Of a stretch of DNA of 64,000 bases, positions 12,200-24,352 are shown one piece after another. A program made the translations under genes and the position numbers. The notes beneath the pieces are model-generated. The model made no database searches. It was not told where the DNA came from and saw only the letters and a list, made by a program, of their open reading frames with translations. Source of the stretch: Lycium barbarum (Eukaryota; Streptophyta; Magnoliopsida; Solanales; Solanaceae); contig NC_083348.1 of NCBI RefSeq assembly GCF_019175385.1, positions 47,576,950 through 47,640,949 of the forward strand. The letters are read 5' to 3'. Each line of letters opens with the position of its first letter. Position 1 is the first letter of the stretch.

Positions 12200-13518
12200 G
12201 AGTTTGCATGCCACGTGTGGGTGATTTGATCAAAACCATTCTGAGATAGACTCATAGTTCGAGGTATTCTGTTCATCCTGGCGCGACTAAGATATATCGT
12301 GATTTGAGGTTGTACTACTGGTGGACTAGGATGAAGCGTGATATAGTGGAGTTTTGTTGCTCAACGTCTGAATTACCAACAAGTGAAGTATGAACATCAG
12401 AAACCTGGGGGTACACTTCAAAGGATGCCCATTCCTGAGTGGAAGTGTGAAAGAATAGCCATGGACTTCGTAGTTAGTCTTTCGAAGACGTTGGGGAAGT
12501 TTGACTCTATCTGGGTTATTATTGACTGGTTGACTAAGTCTGCCCACTTTATTGCAGTGAAGATAACTTAGGATGCGGAGAAATTGGCTAAAATCTACAT
12601 TCGGGAGGTGGTTAGGCTTCATGTGGTTCCTATCTCCGTTGTGTCCGATAGGAGCACAACGTTAACATCCAGATTTTGGGAGTGTTTGCATGAGGAGTTT
12701 GGTACGAGGTTGGATCTTAGTACAACATTCCACCCACAGACTGATGGGCAGTCTGAGCGGACCATTCAGGTTCTTAAAGATATGCTTCGTGGGTGTGTGA
12801 TAGACTTTGGTGGGCATCGGGATCAATTCTTGCCATTGGCTGAGTTTGCATATAACAATAGCTACCACTCGAGTATCGATATGGCTCCGTTTGAGGCGTT
12901 GTATGGGAGGAGGTGTAGGTCTCCTATTGGGTGGTTTGATGAGTTTGTGGTGAGACCTTGGGGTACTGACCTTCTGAGGGAGTCCCAAGAGAAGGTGAAG
13001 GTGATTCAAGCTAAGCTTCTAGGAGCACAGAGTATGCAGAAGGAGTATGCGGAACGTGAAGTCCAAGATCTAGAGTTTGGAGAGGGAGAGCAAGTGTTGT
13101 TGAAATTCTCACCCATGAAAGGTGTGATGAGGTTTGGGAAGAAGGGCAAGCTTAGCCCGAGGTACATTGGGCCGTTTGAGATCCTCAAGCGTGTGGGGGA
13201 GGTGGCTCACAAGTTAGCTTTACCTCCGTGTCTATCTGGCGTTCATCCGATATTCCACGTTTCGATGTTGAAGAGGTACCACGACGATGGTCCGTACATA
13301 ATCTGTTGGGATCGATTTTGTTAGATGAGAATGTGACATATGAGGAAGAGCTTGTTGCAATATTAGATAGGGATGTTCGCAAGTTGAGGTCCAAGGAGAT
13401 AGCCTCTGTGAAGGTGCAGTGGAAAAATCGTCTGGTGGAGGAAGCTACTTGGGAGACAGAGTCGGATATGCTTAGCAAGTATCCTCAGCTTTTCGCCGAG
13501 TCAGGTAACTTTTCCTAG
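12200..13518 (+). pseudogene. E2 integrase with chromodomain, pseudogene
   Basis: Integrase inserts element DNA. The zinc-binding HHCC region ends near 12385, where both Cys positions are changed (QRLNYQQ instead of C-x2-C). The core has the DDE residues in MDFVV, VSDRS and SERTIQ (12460-12770), with a TAG at about 12569-12571 between them; then the GPF-type C-terminal domain (13150-13290). After a frameshift near 13300 a chromodomain follows (about 13340-13480: EEELVAILDRDVRKL, VKVQWKN, EEATWE), ending at TAG 13516-13518. In chromoviruses this domain directs insertion to methylated-histone chromatin. Its presence places E2 in the chromovirus clade. Copy G lacks 13181-13490. Confidence 0.9.
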
Positions 13519-13570
13519 TTTCCTCATCCTTGTCTGTTTGGGGACGAACGGTGTTTTAATTGGTATCTGG

Positions 13571-15970
13571 TGTAATGATCCTCCCGGTCGTTATAGGAAA
13601 TGTAGGATCACCCCACCAAATTGAACCATCTCAAAAGTAGAACGAGCTAATAGAAACTCAGTTGTATAAGTCTAAGATCTGAAAAATTTGACTTGTTTGT
13701 GATTGTTGCTAATTTTGTTGTGTCCATCGGGGGGTGACGTTGGAAATTAGAACTCAGTTGGGAATTCCGAGGCCATGGGTGGATTCATATAATGATTTTA
13801 TGTATATATGCATGTTATTTTTTGTAATTGTGAGGCCGAGGATGAAATGTTGGGTGATAGAGTGGAAACCTGGGCAAAACATCGAGCTTACTGCCCAATT
13901 TGTACCGCTTCGGCGGGATGTGTACCGCTACGGTGGCCCCCGTTATAGCAGTGAACCCTTCCCCGCAAGCGGTCGGCCATTGTTCAAGTGTCCACCGTGG
14001 CGGGCAATGTCCCGCTATGGCGATGCCGCTATAGCGGAACATGGGCCGCTATAGTGGTGGTCGGATTTCTCTTGGTCCCCTATAGCGGGCACATGTCCTG
14101 CTATAGCGAGACTGCTACAGAGGTAAATTGACCGCCCAAGCAGTCGACGGGGGCAGAATACCGTGTTTTAAACATTTTGTCCCACATTCTTTATTCATAA
14201 AACTCCAACACAGTTCCCCACAAGAACTTAGGGTGAAATTCCAAGCTAGGGCAAGAATACTCTTGAGAGATAAGTCTCATACATCCCTTTCAATCATTCC
14301 GTATCATCTTCATGATTATCATCCCTTTTATGGGTTTTCAATGGTGAAATTAGTAATAGTAACCCTAGAAATTAATAAACCTTCTATACTTTAGGGGTTA
14401 TGATTGTTATCACTTATTTATCATCTAATGGCTTGGGTTAACTCTTCTTAATCATGAATTGAACCTTTAGAGCAATGAACTAAGTGAATTGAGACTTAGG
14501 GTTCCATAAAAATGGTAGCTTGGAAATGGAAACTGCTTGTAATTGGGGTGTTGATTTAATATTGTTATAGTTGATGGTTAGTGAATTCTAAGGCCCTAGT
14601 TAGGTTGTTTTACACTGAGAAATCATCCACCCAATTGAATAGGGCTAAAGGGAAGGGTGTCTTGCATTGATTTTGTGACTAGAATAATTGTGACTCATTG
14701 AGCCTTCTAATGTCTACACTTTGAACGTTCCGAGGCTTTACAGAAGGGAAAAGTTGTAGCGGAGTGATTCGCGTTGTTGCAGCTCTACGTTTGAGGTAGG
14801 TTATGGTCTACTTGAGTTAGACTTTAATTAGTTGATTGTATGTGTTGTGAATTCTATAGGAGAAAGCATGTCTAGTCTTATTGCATGATCTTGTGTGTTT
14901 GAACTCCTATATGTAAATGATTGAGTGATTGTGTAGGCTTCGTGCCCCTATTCATGTGTGTTGAATCTACAGTTGATGTTGTTGTGATGAGAAGTTAATA
15001 TGATCTTCTCGATGAAATTGTGATATGGGATGATGATTAGAGCATTGATAATGAGAGGGTAAGAAATACTGTTATGTATAGATATATGGAAAGGCACAAA
15101 TGTGACCTAGATTATGGGCTCGTGATCCGAGGTTCGTTCCGCAAATGAGATATACATTGATGTGGCCCGCGTCCGAGGTTCGTTCCGGAGCGGTGGTTTA
15201 TGCTCGGGTCCGATGAGTATCCGGAACGAGTGGTACATGGACACCATGGGTCCCCTGTAGGTCATGACTATTTCGCAATGACCTCAGTTACCATGTGTGT
15301 ACAGTGAGTATGGTTATTGTGATAGACTTATTCCCGTTGTGGTTCTCGTTGATTTGATTTCTTGCTATTTGGCTGACTTGATTGGTGATTATCCGTGGTT
15401 GACTTGTGGTTTATTTATTTCATGTCTGTTGGCTGGCTTGTTTATTCTATTGATTTTATGAGATATGGATGATACTAATCTTAGTCGGCCTATGATAGCT
15501 ACCGGTACATAGTGTTTGTACTGATACTACCTTGCTTAATTCTTTTGAGTGCAGATTGTGATACAGAGACTGCTACCCGCCCTTACATCTATCATTGAGG
15601 ACGTTGCTGACAGATTTAGGGTGAGCTTCTATCCATGTCAGGCCGCCCGAAGATCATCCTCTTATGATGTCTATTTCCTATTCTGGACATTATGGTTATT
15701 TGTTAGACAAATTTCATTCCTTAGACATGTTTTAGATTAGAGTCCTTGTATGATGACTTTCGGATTTTGGGAAATTGTAATAGTTAGGACTTCCGCATTT
15801 ACTTCATTATTTTATTGAATGACTTATTTTGATTATCTTATGCTTGAATGAGTAATAACTTATTGAACTGGTTAATATAAAGATTAACTTGAATGAGTAG
15901 ATGACTTGTGCGTTGGTTCGCCCACTAGGAGTTAGTGTGGGTGCCAGTCGTGGCGGGTTGGGTCCTGATA
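13571..15970 (+). repeat. E2 3' LTR (2400 bp)
   Basis: Starts TGTAATGATCC and ends GGTCCTGATA, followed by TSD TTTAA. It matches the 5' LTR end to end apart from the S1 insertion, the (AT)n tract and a ~30-bp indel. The palindromic block is at 13905-14150 (perfect CCGCTATAGCGG at 14026-14037) and a TTTAAA element near 14166 is a possible TATA substitute. Confidence 0.93.
13905..14150. promoter_or_regulatory. Palindrome cluster in U3 of E2 3' LTR
   Basis: At least six copies of a CCGCTATAGCGG-like 12-bp palindrome at various stages of decay (14011, 14026 perfect, 14046, 14080, 14098), plus 'ccgct(t/a)cggcgg' variants at 13905-13935, just upstream of TTTAAA at about 14166. Inferred to be a promoter-proximal or secondary-structure block. 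Confidence 0.5.
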
Positions 15971-15975
15971 TTTAA

Positions 15976-17960
15976 ATTGATAAAACAATTTCTATGATAT
16001 TATAAGTCAGTTAGTAATTTATTGGTACATTTTAGGACATTTATGATATATTTGTTAGATTTAATCAAAGAAAAGCAATTTTTAAAAAATCATTTATTTA
16101 ATTGTTTAAGTTGTTGAAAATCAAATTAGCAAATAAATTATTCCCTTTAATCAAAGGAGTTTGAGTAATTAAAATAACTGACCATTTTACCCCTTAATCT
16201 TTAATTTTATTTAATCGAATAATTTGTTAAAATTATTCATAATTGTCTATAAATGTTTAATTAGGCTAGTTAATCAATTAGAGGAGCATTATTGTAAAAT
16301 TGGGTTTTAATCATTTAATTATTTACATTATGGCCACAATGGAATTAGCCAATTCATGGTTAAAGCAATTGGGGTCGATTTTGCAAAATTAACCTTTTTA
16401 TGGCCTTAATTGAAATGGCCAAACTCATTTGGCTCAAATTAATTAAGGTCATTATTGTAATTGAGCTTTAATTGACTAATTAAGCTAAACAATGGCCATA
16501 ATTGCAAAAACCAATTAAGGCTATATTTGCAAATTGAGCCTACTTACGGAATTAGTCATATATTTAAATTATTTCAAAGGCTAATTATGTCTTAATCACT
16601 GTAATGTCATCTATAATCGATATTTCAGCATTTTTCATTTATTTAATTTACCCATTTTACCCTTTATGAATGTATATAAATTAATATACACGAATATATA
16701 TGTATAGTATACATGCAAAAGGCCTCATATTCATTCTTTTTACATTGGAGTGAGTCCAGCCCAAATGGGCGCCACCCGGCAGTCCTACATCTGATAAGGG
16801 GATACACTCCTTTTACATTTTCATTTTACGCCAAACGACCACTATCTTCTCTCTTTCCCATTCCTCGCAAACTCTAAGCCCCCGCCTACACTCTCCCTTT
16901 CGGTCTTAAAAATAGTAAAATCACAGAGAAGGCAGAGGATACGCAACTTTTGTAGAGTCATTTGCATGAAACAATTAATGTTTAGCTTCGTTCTTCACTC
17001 AAATTCATCCAAACATAGTGGTAATCACCTTGTCTTTTACTTTTCCATTTTGTTTTAAAAATCAAAACACGATTTTTGCATTTTTGTTGTTTATTCGTGA
17101 CAGTACGAACTCGATTCTTATTCTGACCATATACATTTGTTGTCTTTTGTCGTTGATTTCGTGTACTGAAGGTTTAGTCCTCAAAATAGTGTTTATACCA
17201 CATCGGTAGTTTTAGCCTTTGAATGAATCTTGGGGTTCTAAAAATAGAACCCCAGCCCTCACTATTTCACAAGTTTTGACAACCTCAAGAGGCTAGAATT
17301 TTGAATTTAAGCTTCTCAGCATAAAAATTGAATTTTAAAACTTTGACCTTAAAAGTTGGAGTTTCTCTGAGTTCTAAATATTATTCTCTTTTGTTTTGTG
17401 TTTTGTGTGACTGAGTTTCGAAATTGGAAGCACAAGGCTCCAAGGTCCATTCTTTTCTTGGCTGCGCATATAAAAGGTAATAATTCTTTATCATTTTGTT
17501 TCCCTCATTTAGATTTTTCTTAGTATAAAGATGTTAAGCTAGCTAGTTTGTTTGGGTCTTGCTTAGTCTAAGTACTTGCTAATACTGGTTTATATTGTTA
17601 AATGCTATCCTGTTTAATTATATGCTTAGTTTATGACTTACTTAAGTAGATGGTGTAACCAACTTGAATATCAATGTTGAAACCTGCTTAATATGTGTTT
17701 ATTAATCTTTACAGTAGGTCGTTTTACTTATATGATTTTCATGCTTCAACTTAAGCTATGAAATAATGTGGTTGATGTATCTTGAACTTGTTTTTTTCAT
17801 TCTAAATGATCTCATTCACATAGAGTAAGATAAAATCAGGACTAACTAATAGTGTTTTCTCAACCAATTTGCAATTGGAAATGAAGTTTGATTCAATTTA
17901 GCTTTTTGATTAATAATGACTCAATTAGCTAGTTAATTAGTAGTTGAAGCTTATGTGATC
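15976..17960. other. AT-rich non-coding DNA assigned to the E1 LTR
   Basis: About 2 kb without credible ORFs. It contains repeated 'taattaaggc..aattgagc'-like phrases at 16260-16560, a TATATAAA box at 16673, and a pyrimidine-rich stretch at 16840-16910. It is read here as the E1 LTR interior because it is continuous with 2586-2718 once E2 is removed. Confidence 0.4.
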
Positions 17961-19858
17961 ATGGCTGTTATATCCCGTGCTTTCACGCGTTTGAAAAATT
18001 TGAAATATCTTGGATCTTTGAGAGTTAGGGTCAAGTTGATTTTATATGACATAGGAGTTGTGCATGAACTAATATTGATGTGGGAGTGACGAACAAGACT
18101 AAGGGCAATTTTAGAATTTTGGAAATTAGTTTCGGGGATTATAAAATAAGAATTTGATCAATTGGGCTTGGAAAAAAAAAATTAAGTAAAGAGAGGCCCA
18201 AAGCCAAGGCTTGGCCGGCCACATAGGGGGATCCAAGCCCATGGGAATTAATTAAATTCCCATGTGATTAATTGGCTATATAGTAGAAGATTCAAGAGAA
18301 TGAATAGAAGAAAGAAAAAACAAAGCAAGCCAAGCAAGAAAAGAGAGAGGGTTTCGGGTTTGAGGTGCCAAAACTCACCACCAAAAATCTTGCTCCTAAA
18401 AATTTTCTTTTGTGGTTTTCCTACTAATTCAAGGTCCCTTCTCAACTTGGTGTAGTTGGTTTGGAGAGAGAAGCACTTATTTCATCAAAGTGACCATACA
18501 TTCAAGTAAAGAAGACTAGAGGAAAAGGTAAGAATTTATCCTTTATTCTTGTGTTATGGAGTTTTGTTTCGGTTGTAGTAGGTAGAAATGTGTTGATTGT
18601 ATGGAGAAATGGAAGTTTGCAAAGTGGGTGTGTGGTATATAGGTGTAGCCGTGTGTATGTATATGTTGTATAGCCATATGTGTTGAATTCATGTTATATT
18701 CTAGTTGTAGTTGTGATGAAATGCATATTGGAATTGGAAGTTGAATGAATGTAGTTGAAGTTGATAAAGAGAGCATATGGCCGTGTGGTATGTTAGAGTT
18801 GGAATGGAAATGAATCAAGTTTGTGTAATGTGTTAGTTGTGTTATTGTGATTCTTGCAATGTAAATGAAAGTAAAACGATATGAGCTTGTATTGAAATGG
18901 AACGTAGAAACTTACGTCGCTTTAGTATGATTTTCCGACATTATGAAAATGAAGTTATTTGGTTGTTAATTATGATGATCATTGACGAATTTGGAAATTG
19001 GAAACATGTTATGAATATGTATGCCAGAGATTAGAAGTTTTGAGTGAATTATGACTTTGGCGGAAAGTTTGTATATTATGTATATCGTGTGTATAACTTG
19101 AGGAAACGACATGAAACGCTTCTAAACTATGTTGTGATGATCTAGTTTGATAATGCATGTGAAATCATTGAAATTGGTTTGGAAATTGAAGTTGAAATGA
19201 AGGTTATGGCATTATGTCGGCAAGTAGAACTAGTTGTGCCATATTGTGTTTCTAGTGTTTGTTGTTGATGTTGATGTTGTTGTTTGGGTTGTTGTTGATG
19301 ATTGTGAGCCGAGTTGAATTCTCGGGGGTGCTATATGTATAGGGGAAGTGCTGCCGAAATTTCGGTAGACAAATAAGAGTTGAATTGAATTTGTAGCATC
19401 TATAACTTACAATTGGTAAATGTGACCATTTACAGATTTTCGACGAAACGGAGAGTGAGCTTGGATAGGCTTAAAAAGCTCAAAAGGTATGTAAAGCTAC
19501 CCCGATCCTTCTTTTGGCATGTCTAAGTGTTTTAGGACCGGATTCGGGCCTCAAAAGACCTTCTTGGCCATCGGAATCCGCAAGAGAAAATCTCAGTTTT
19601 TCCTTCAGTAGAATTGAACCATTTTGATATGCTTTTCCTGAAATTATGCAAACTTTCTCTAAACTCCTTGAAAAGCTATAGAATGTCCGTAGAACCTTTA
19701 TAGGTGACCCCATAAGCTTAAAGGGCGTAATTTAAGCCCACCGCCTTGCTTGTTCCGAGGTGGGCCCGCTATTCCCGGTTTTGCCCTTAATGTACTAAAG
19801 TCTCCTTTTCGAACGATTTTTGAAAGAAACGTTTCGACTACCCTTTTAATTACCTAAC

Positions 19859-22800
19859 TGTTACATCCGACATTTTCGCTTATTTGAAAAATTCAAGGTA
19901 AATTGACTTGTGATGGATAAGGCCACAATTGGACCATACTTGGTATGAATGTGTTGGCTATGAAATTATTGGTGTGAAATACGGAGGAAGGCCAAGGGCA
20001 AAAATTGGAATTTCGGAAATTAGCCTCGGGAATTTTAAATTAGCCATAAGTAATTGGGCTTGGGGAATAAAAAAAAAATAGAAAGTCAGGCCCAAACAAG
20101 GGAGGCCCAACCGGCCACTTAAGGCCCAAGCCTCCAAGGCTTAATTAATTCCATGTAATATTATATATTCATCCATATCCCTTGGAAGCTTCAAGAAAAT
20201 TTAAGTAAAAACAAGAACAACAAAAGAGAGGGGCAATCGGCCAAAGAGGAGGAGAAAGAGAAAAAGAAAAGAAAAATTCTTGGAGCTTAATTCTTGGTTC
20301 AAAAATCCATCTCTTTTAAAATTTCTACTAAGCTCAAGGTGCTCTTCAAGTTGGTATAATTATTGTGGCAAGAAACTACCAATTGTGGCAAGGGGAAGAG
20401 TTGGGAAAAGGTAAGAATCCATCCCTTTTTATTATGTTATGGAGCTTTGTTCATGTTGTGGAATGTAGAAATGAATAGAATTTGTGAAAATATGGAAGTT
20501 TGCAAAGTGGGTGTGTTTGTTGGAAAGTCGCCGTGTGTGTGTGTTGATGTATTGATGTAATGAGTTGAATTTTTATGTTGTATTCTAGTTGTAGTTATGG
20601 TGAAAATTGTATTAGAAACGAAAGTTGAATGAATTCGACGGAAATTGGAAATATGGAATGTAGTCGTGTGGTGTTGTGTTGATGGTGGAAAATGAATTAA
20701 ATTTTGTTTGGTATGTTAATTGTGTTGTTATGGTTTTGTGAAGTAGATGGAAGAGTAAAGGGTTAAGCTAACGTGAAGAATTTGTTGTTAAGTTGTTGTC
20801 GGAAAGTATGTCGTTTAGTATGTTCTTTTGAAATTAAGAAAATGAAGTGGTTAAGGTGCAAATGATGGTTAACGTTGATAAACTTGGAAGATAGAAATGT
20901 GTTATGAACTAGTATGTTAAAGATTAGGAGAATTGGATAGATTATGGCCTTGATGGAAAGTTGGCATGTTTGTATATCTTGTGTATATCTGGTGTATATA
21001 TTGTAGAAAGGTTATGATATGATTCCGAATGGTATTGTAATGACTTTGATTAGAATAAATGAAAGAATGCTGGTATTGATTTGGGAGCGTGAAGTCGAAA
21101 TGAGGATTTTTTTGTATTATGTCGTAAAGTAGACTAATTGTGTATATTATGAATTATGATAATTGTTGATGTTGTTGATGTTGTTGTTGGGTTGTTGTTG
21201 GTCGTTTGGAGCCGAGTTGAATCTCGGGGAGGCTATATGTATAGGGGAGGTGCTGCCCAAATTCTTATAGACAAGTATTGGTTAAGATTAGAAATGTTAA
21301 GTCTCATGAATAGTAACTGGTAAATGTGACCATTTGCAGTTTTTGAGCGAAACAGGAATCGAGTTTGGACGAGCGTAGGACGCAACCAAGGTATGTAAAG
21401 CCTATCCCTTCGTTCTTAGGCATGTTCTGAACGTAATAGGCTCGGCCGCGAGCCTTAAGTACGACTCCGTTCTTCGGAATTCGAGATGGAAATCCGCTCC
21501 AATTCCTTCAGTAAGATTGAATCATTTTTCTTATAACTTGTCTTTAAAGTGAACTTTTGTATAAAACTTTCCTAAACGGAGTCGGAATACTTCCATATGA
21601 TTACAAATGACCTCATAAGGTCTATTAGCAATAATTTATGGATGTCGCCTCGAGTTAGTCCGAGGTGGGCCCACGGAGCCCCGATACCTTCTGTATGATC
21701 TTAATTACTTTAGTTTTGCCCGATTTTCTCAGAAAACACCTGGACTACTATTCTGATCATGATACGACTGTTTTTATACAAATATTACAAAATAATTTTT
21801 GACATTTGGATATCTGGTTCTGGTTATAATCTGTCGTGCCTCCCCAAGTGACGTGTAGGCACGTACCTTGAAAACTATCCGAATACTTGGTTCGATCGGC
21901 CTGTTGGCCTACTTCTGCTCTGTTGAGTCTGTATGTATGTGGTTCCTCATTAATCACTTCGTGCACATGCTATGATTCCTTTCACCGGATCCCGGGCCGG
22001 TACGTATATCGTGCGGTGGGCCGCCGAGCCCCATATATGAATTCTGAAGTATGATGTGTCCGGTTTCGGGGTACTGTGTTATATGTCCGTCCCCGGTTAC
22101 CGAGGGTATATTACGAAGTATGATGAGTCCGGGCTCGGGGTGCTGTGTTATCTGTCCGCCCCCGGGTACCGTGGTTATGTTATGATGTGTGACGGAGATC
22201 GGAGAAGAATTTCTGATATCTGACGTGTTGTGGTGCCAATGGCAGGAGTGGCGACCACGTTCCTGCACCCTATGTGTGATTCTTTCTGTCTGTATGACTT
22301 ATGCTTCTGTATGTCCGTCTAGATTATCTGACCGACGGGTTATGTTTCTGTATGTCCGTCTGGATTATCTGTCCGACTGGTTATGATTCTGTATGTCCGT
22401 CTGGATTATCTGTCCAACTGGTTATGATTCTGTATGTCCGTCCGGATTATCTGTCCAACCGGTTACGATTCCGTCTGTCCGTCTGGATTATCTGGCCGAC
22501 GGGTTCCGATTCTGTACGTCCGTATGAATTCTGATTCTGTCTGTCTGGACTATGATTCTGTCCGTTTGTCGGGACTATGACTCGGTCCGTCCGGCTTATG
22601 AGTCTGTCTATTATATTTCTGTGCTTCCGGTCCAGATCATGATTATGTTTGATATATTTCTGCTTTACATACTCGGTACATTTTTCGTACTGACCCCCGG
22701 TTCTTCGGGGGCTGCGTTACATGCCCGCAGGTACAGGCGCACTTAGTGATACGCCGCCAGTCTAGGGCTGCGATTCTGCTATTCTGAAGAGCTCCTTCGA

Positions 22801-23157
22801 TCCGGAGCAAATACTTTTGGTATATATCTTCTGTTATCTGTAGACTCTGTATGTATGGTATTTTGGGGTACGGCGGGGCCCTGTCCTGTCATATGATTTT
22901 GTATGTCTGTAGAGGCCTGTAGATAGATGTGTGGGTTACGGGTTTCGTCTGTATGTTAGCCTTATCGGCTTATCTGTAAATGTCTGCATGTTCAGGTATA
23001 TACATATATATGTTTGCGCGCGTGCCGTATCTGTATCGGCCTACTTCTGTAACAGCTGTTTTAAAAAAAAATTGTATGATACGAAATTCGGTCAGGTAGG
23101 TATGTACGGGTACCCAGTTAGGGTACCAGTCGCGGCCCACGGGGTTGGGTCGTGACA
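19859..23157 (+). mobile_element. S3: Tekay-like solo LTR nested inside S2 (3.30 kb)
   Basis: Starts TGTTACATCCG and ends GGGTCGTGACA; flanked by TSD CTAAC (19854-19858 and 23158-23162). It is collinear with inverted S1, so it is the same family as S1 and a close relative of its host S2. It has a 41-bp tandem block at 22306-22520. Confidence 0.94.
22306..22520 (+). repeat. 41-bp tandem repeat in S3
   Basis: About five units of a 41-bp motif built around 'tatgtccgtctggattatc'; units differ at a few sites. It produces artificial ORFs in several frames. A more decayed version is in S1 (about 5735-5945, inverted). Confidence 0.85.
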
Positions 23158-24352
23158 CTAACGAATATGGTTTTAAATATTCTATTAAGTCTGATAAATT
23201 ATTTTGACACTCGGAACGACTTCAGGAAGGTTATACTTCTGTAATTTATTATGATGTCCGAAATGCTTTTATTATGATCCCGTCCGACTTCATTGGATTT
23301 GTTTGCCCTTGATATGCCTCATTGAGTCCTTGAAAACATTTATGATATTTTAATTGCATTAGTCTCTCACTACTCCATTCGTGGATGCCCCAATGATTCC
23401 CACACTGAGCCCGGGCCAGGATATGTTGTCAAGCGTGATCCTTTGCATTGTTCGTCGTGCCTCGATGTGAGGGGGCAGGTATACGCGTACATGGGTTTGT
23501 GGAGTATGTTGTGCCATGTACGCTTGTTCTGATATGATTTGCTATGGCCATCTGATATGATATAATATGTGACGCGGTTATGCCCCATTCTGATTCTTCT
23601 GTGTTGTGGCACCAGCGTCGGGAGGGTGGCCACGTTCTGTCTACCGAGTCCCTTGGCAGGGGCCGGATTTGATATGACATACGTTTCTGTACACACTCTG
23701 CATGTTTGAAATTATGTATCTGATACTTTGGATTTTTCTGTTTATTTTGTACGTTCTATACCAGTTATGATTTTGTTTCTGCAACTCAGGCTTTACATAT
23801 TCAGTACATATTTCGTACTGACCCCCTTTCCTCGGGGGCTGCGTCTTCATGCCGCGCAGGTACCGACGACAGGTTTGCTGATCCGTCCGCTTAGGATCTC
23901 ATTCTGCTATTTTTGGAGTGCTCTTTTATTCAGAGCCATCTTTTGGTACAGTCTGTTACTTCTATATGTGTATATTCTCGTTCATGGGTACGGCGGGGCC
24001 CTGTCCCGCCATATGATTCTGTTGGTCCATTTAGAGGTCTGTAGACATGTTTGTGGGTTGGGATCTTTCTGTACAGCTGTGTGTATATGTTGTGTTTCGG
24101 CGATCCCATTCGCCGCGGCGGCCGGTCCGCATATATTTAAATGTTACTCTGTTGGCCCTGTGTGGCCTTTGTTGGTATTTTCTGCGTGCAGGGTATATGG
24201 GATAGCCCATAAAACAAAGGAAACTCTGCCGAAATTTTTCTGGAAATTAGCTAAATTTGAAATAAAGCCTCGTCGGCTTCTGCTGTATATTAGAATGTGT
24301 TTGAGTGCCCAGATCGGGCACTAGTCACGGCCTACGGGGTTGGGTCGTGACA

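Larger units (their letters stand above)
2724..15970 (+). mobile_element. E2: defective Tekay/Del-type chromovirus, full length, 5' LTR interrupted by S1
   Basis: Complete Ty3/gypsy chromovirus: 5' LTR (2724-5098 plus 8379-8400), primer-binding site matching initiator tRNA-Met (TGGTATCAGA, 8405-8414), gag, protease, RT, RNase H, integrase, chromodomain, 3' LTR (13571-15970). It is flanked by TSD TTTAA. Net LTR lengths are about 2397 and 2400 bp. The LTRs are well diverged (I count about 28 differences in the first ~218 bp), so insertion is old. Every coding domain carries stops or frameshifts, mostly CAG to TAG. The gag-PR-RT-RH-IN-chromodomain order and large LTRs fit the Tekay/Del clade. 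A partial DNA-level copy (G) lies at 36065-41333. Confidence 0.93.
17966..24352 (+). mobile_element. S2: Tekay-like solo LTR, interrupted by S3
   Basis: Starts TGTTATATCCC and ends GGGTCGTGACA; flanked by TSD ATGGC (17961-17965 and 24353-24357). After removal of S3 its net length is about 3.08 kb. It shares layout with S1 and S3: the polyadenine/polythymine-rich 5' part, the 'gagccgagttgaat(t)ctcgg' phrase (19306-19325), 'aggtatgtaaagc' (19485-19497), and the final 'ctcggggg.tgcgt' polyadenylation-type region near 23830. No coding region. Confidence 0.92.

Noticed and set aside
12662..13009. 115-codon minus-strand ORF and similar long antisense ORFs (40314-40925)
   Set aside because: Antisense shadows of the integrase reading frame.
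18264..18455. Lys/Arg-rich 63-codon ORF
   Set aside because: Located in the 5' part of solo LTR S2, in the A-rich stretch that recurs in S1 and S3 in decayed form; chance frame.
22189..22534. Overlapping ORFs of 65-77 codons on +
   Set aside because: They are produced by the 41-bp tandem repeat of S3, which lacks stops in several frames; no protein features.
23728..24324. 198-codon ORF on +
   Set aside because: Runs through the 3' part of solo LTR S2; composition matches the LTR and contains the conserved LTR termination region, not a protein domain.
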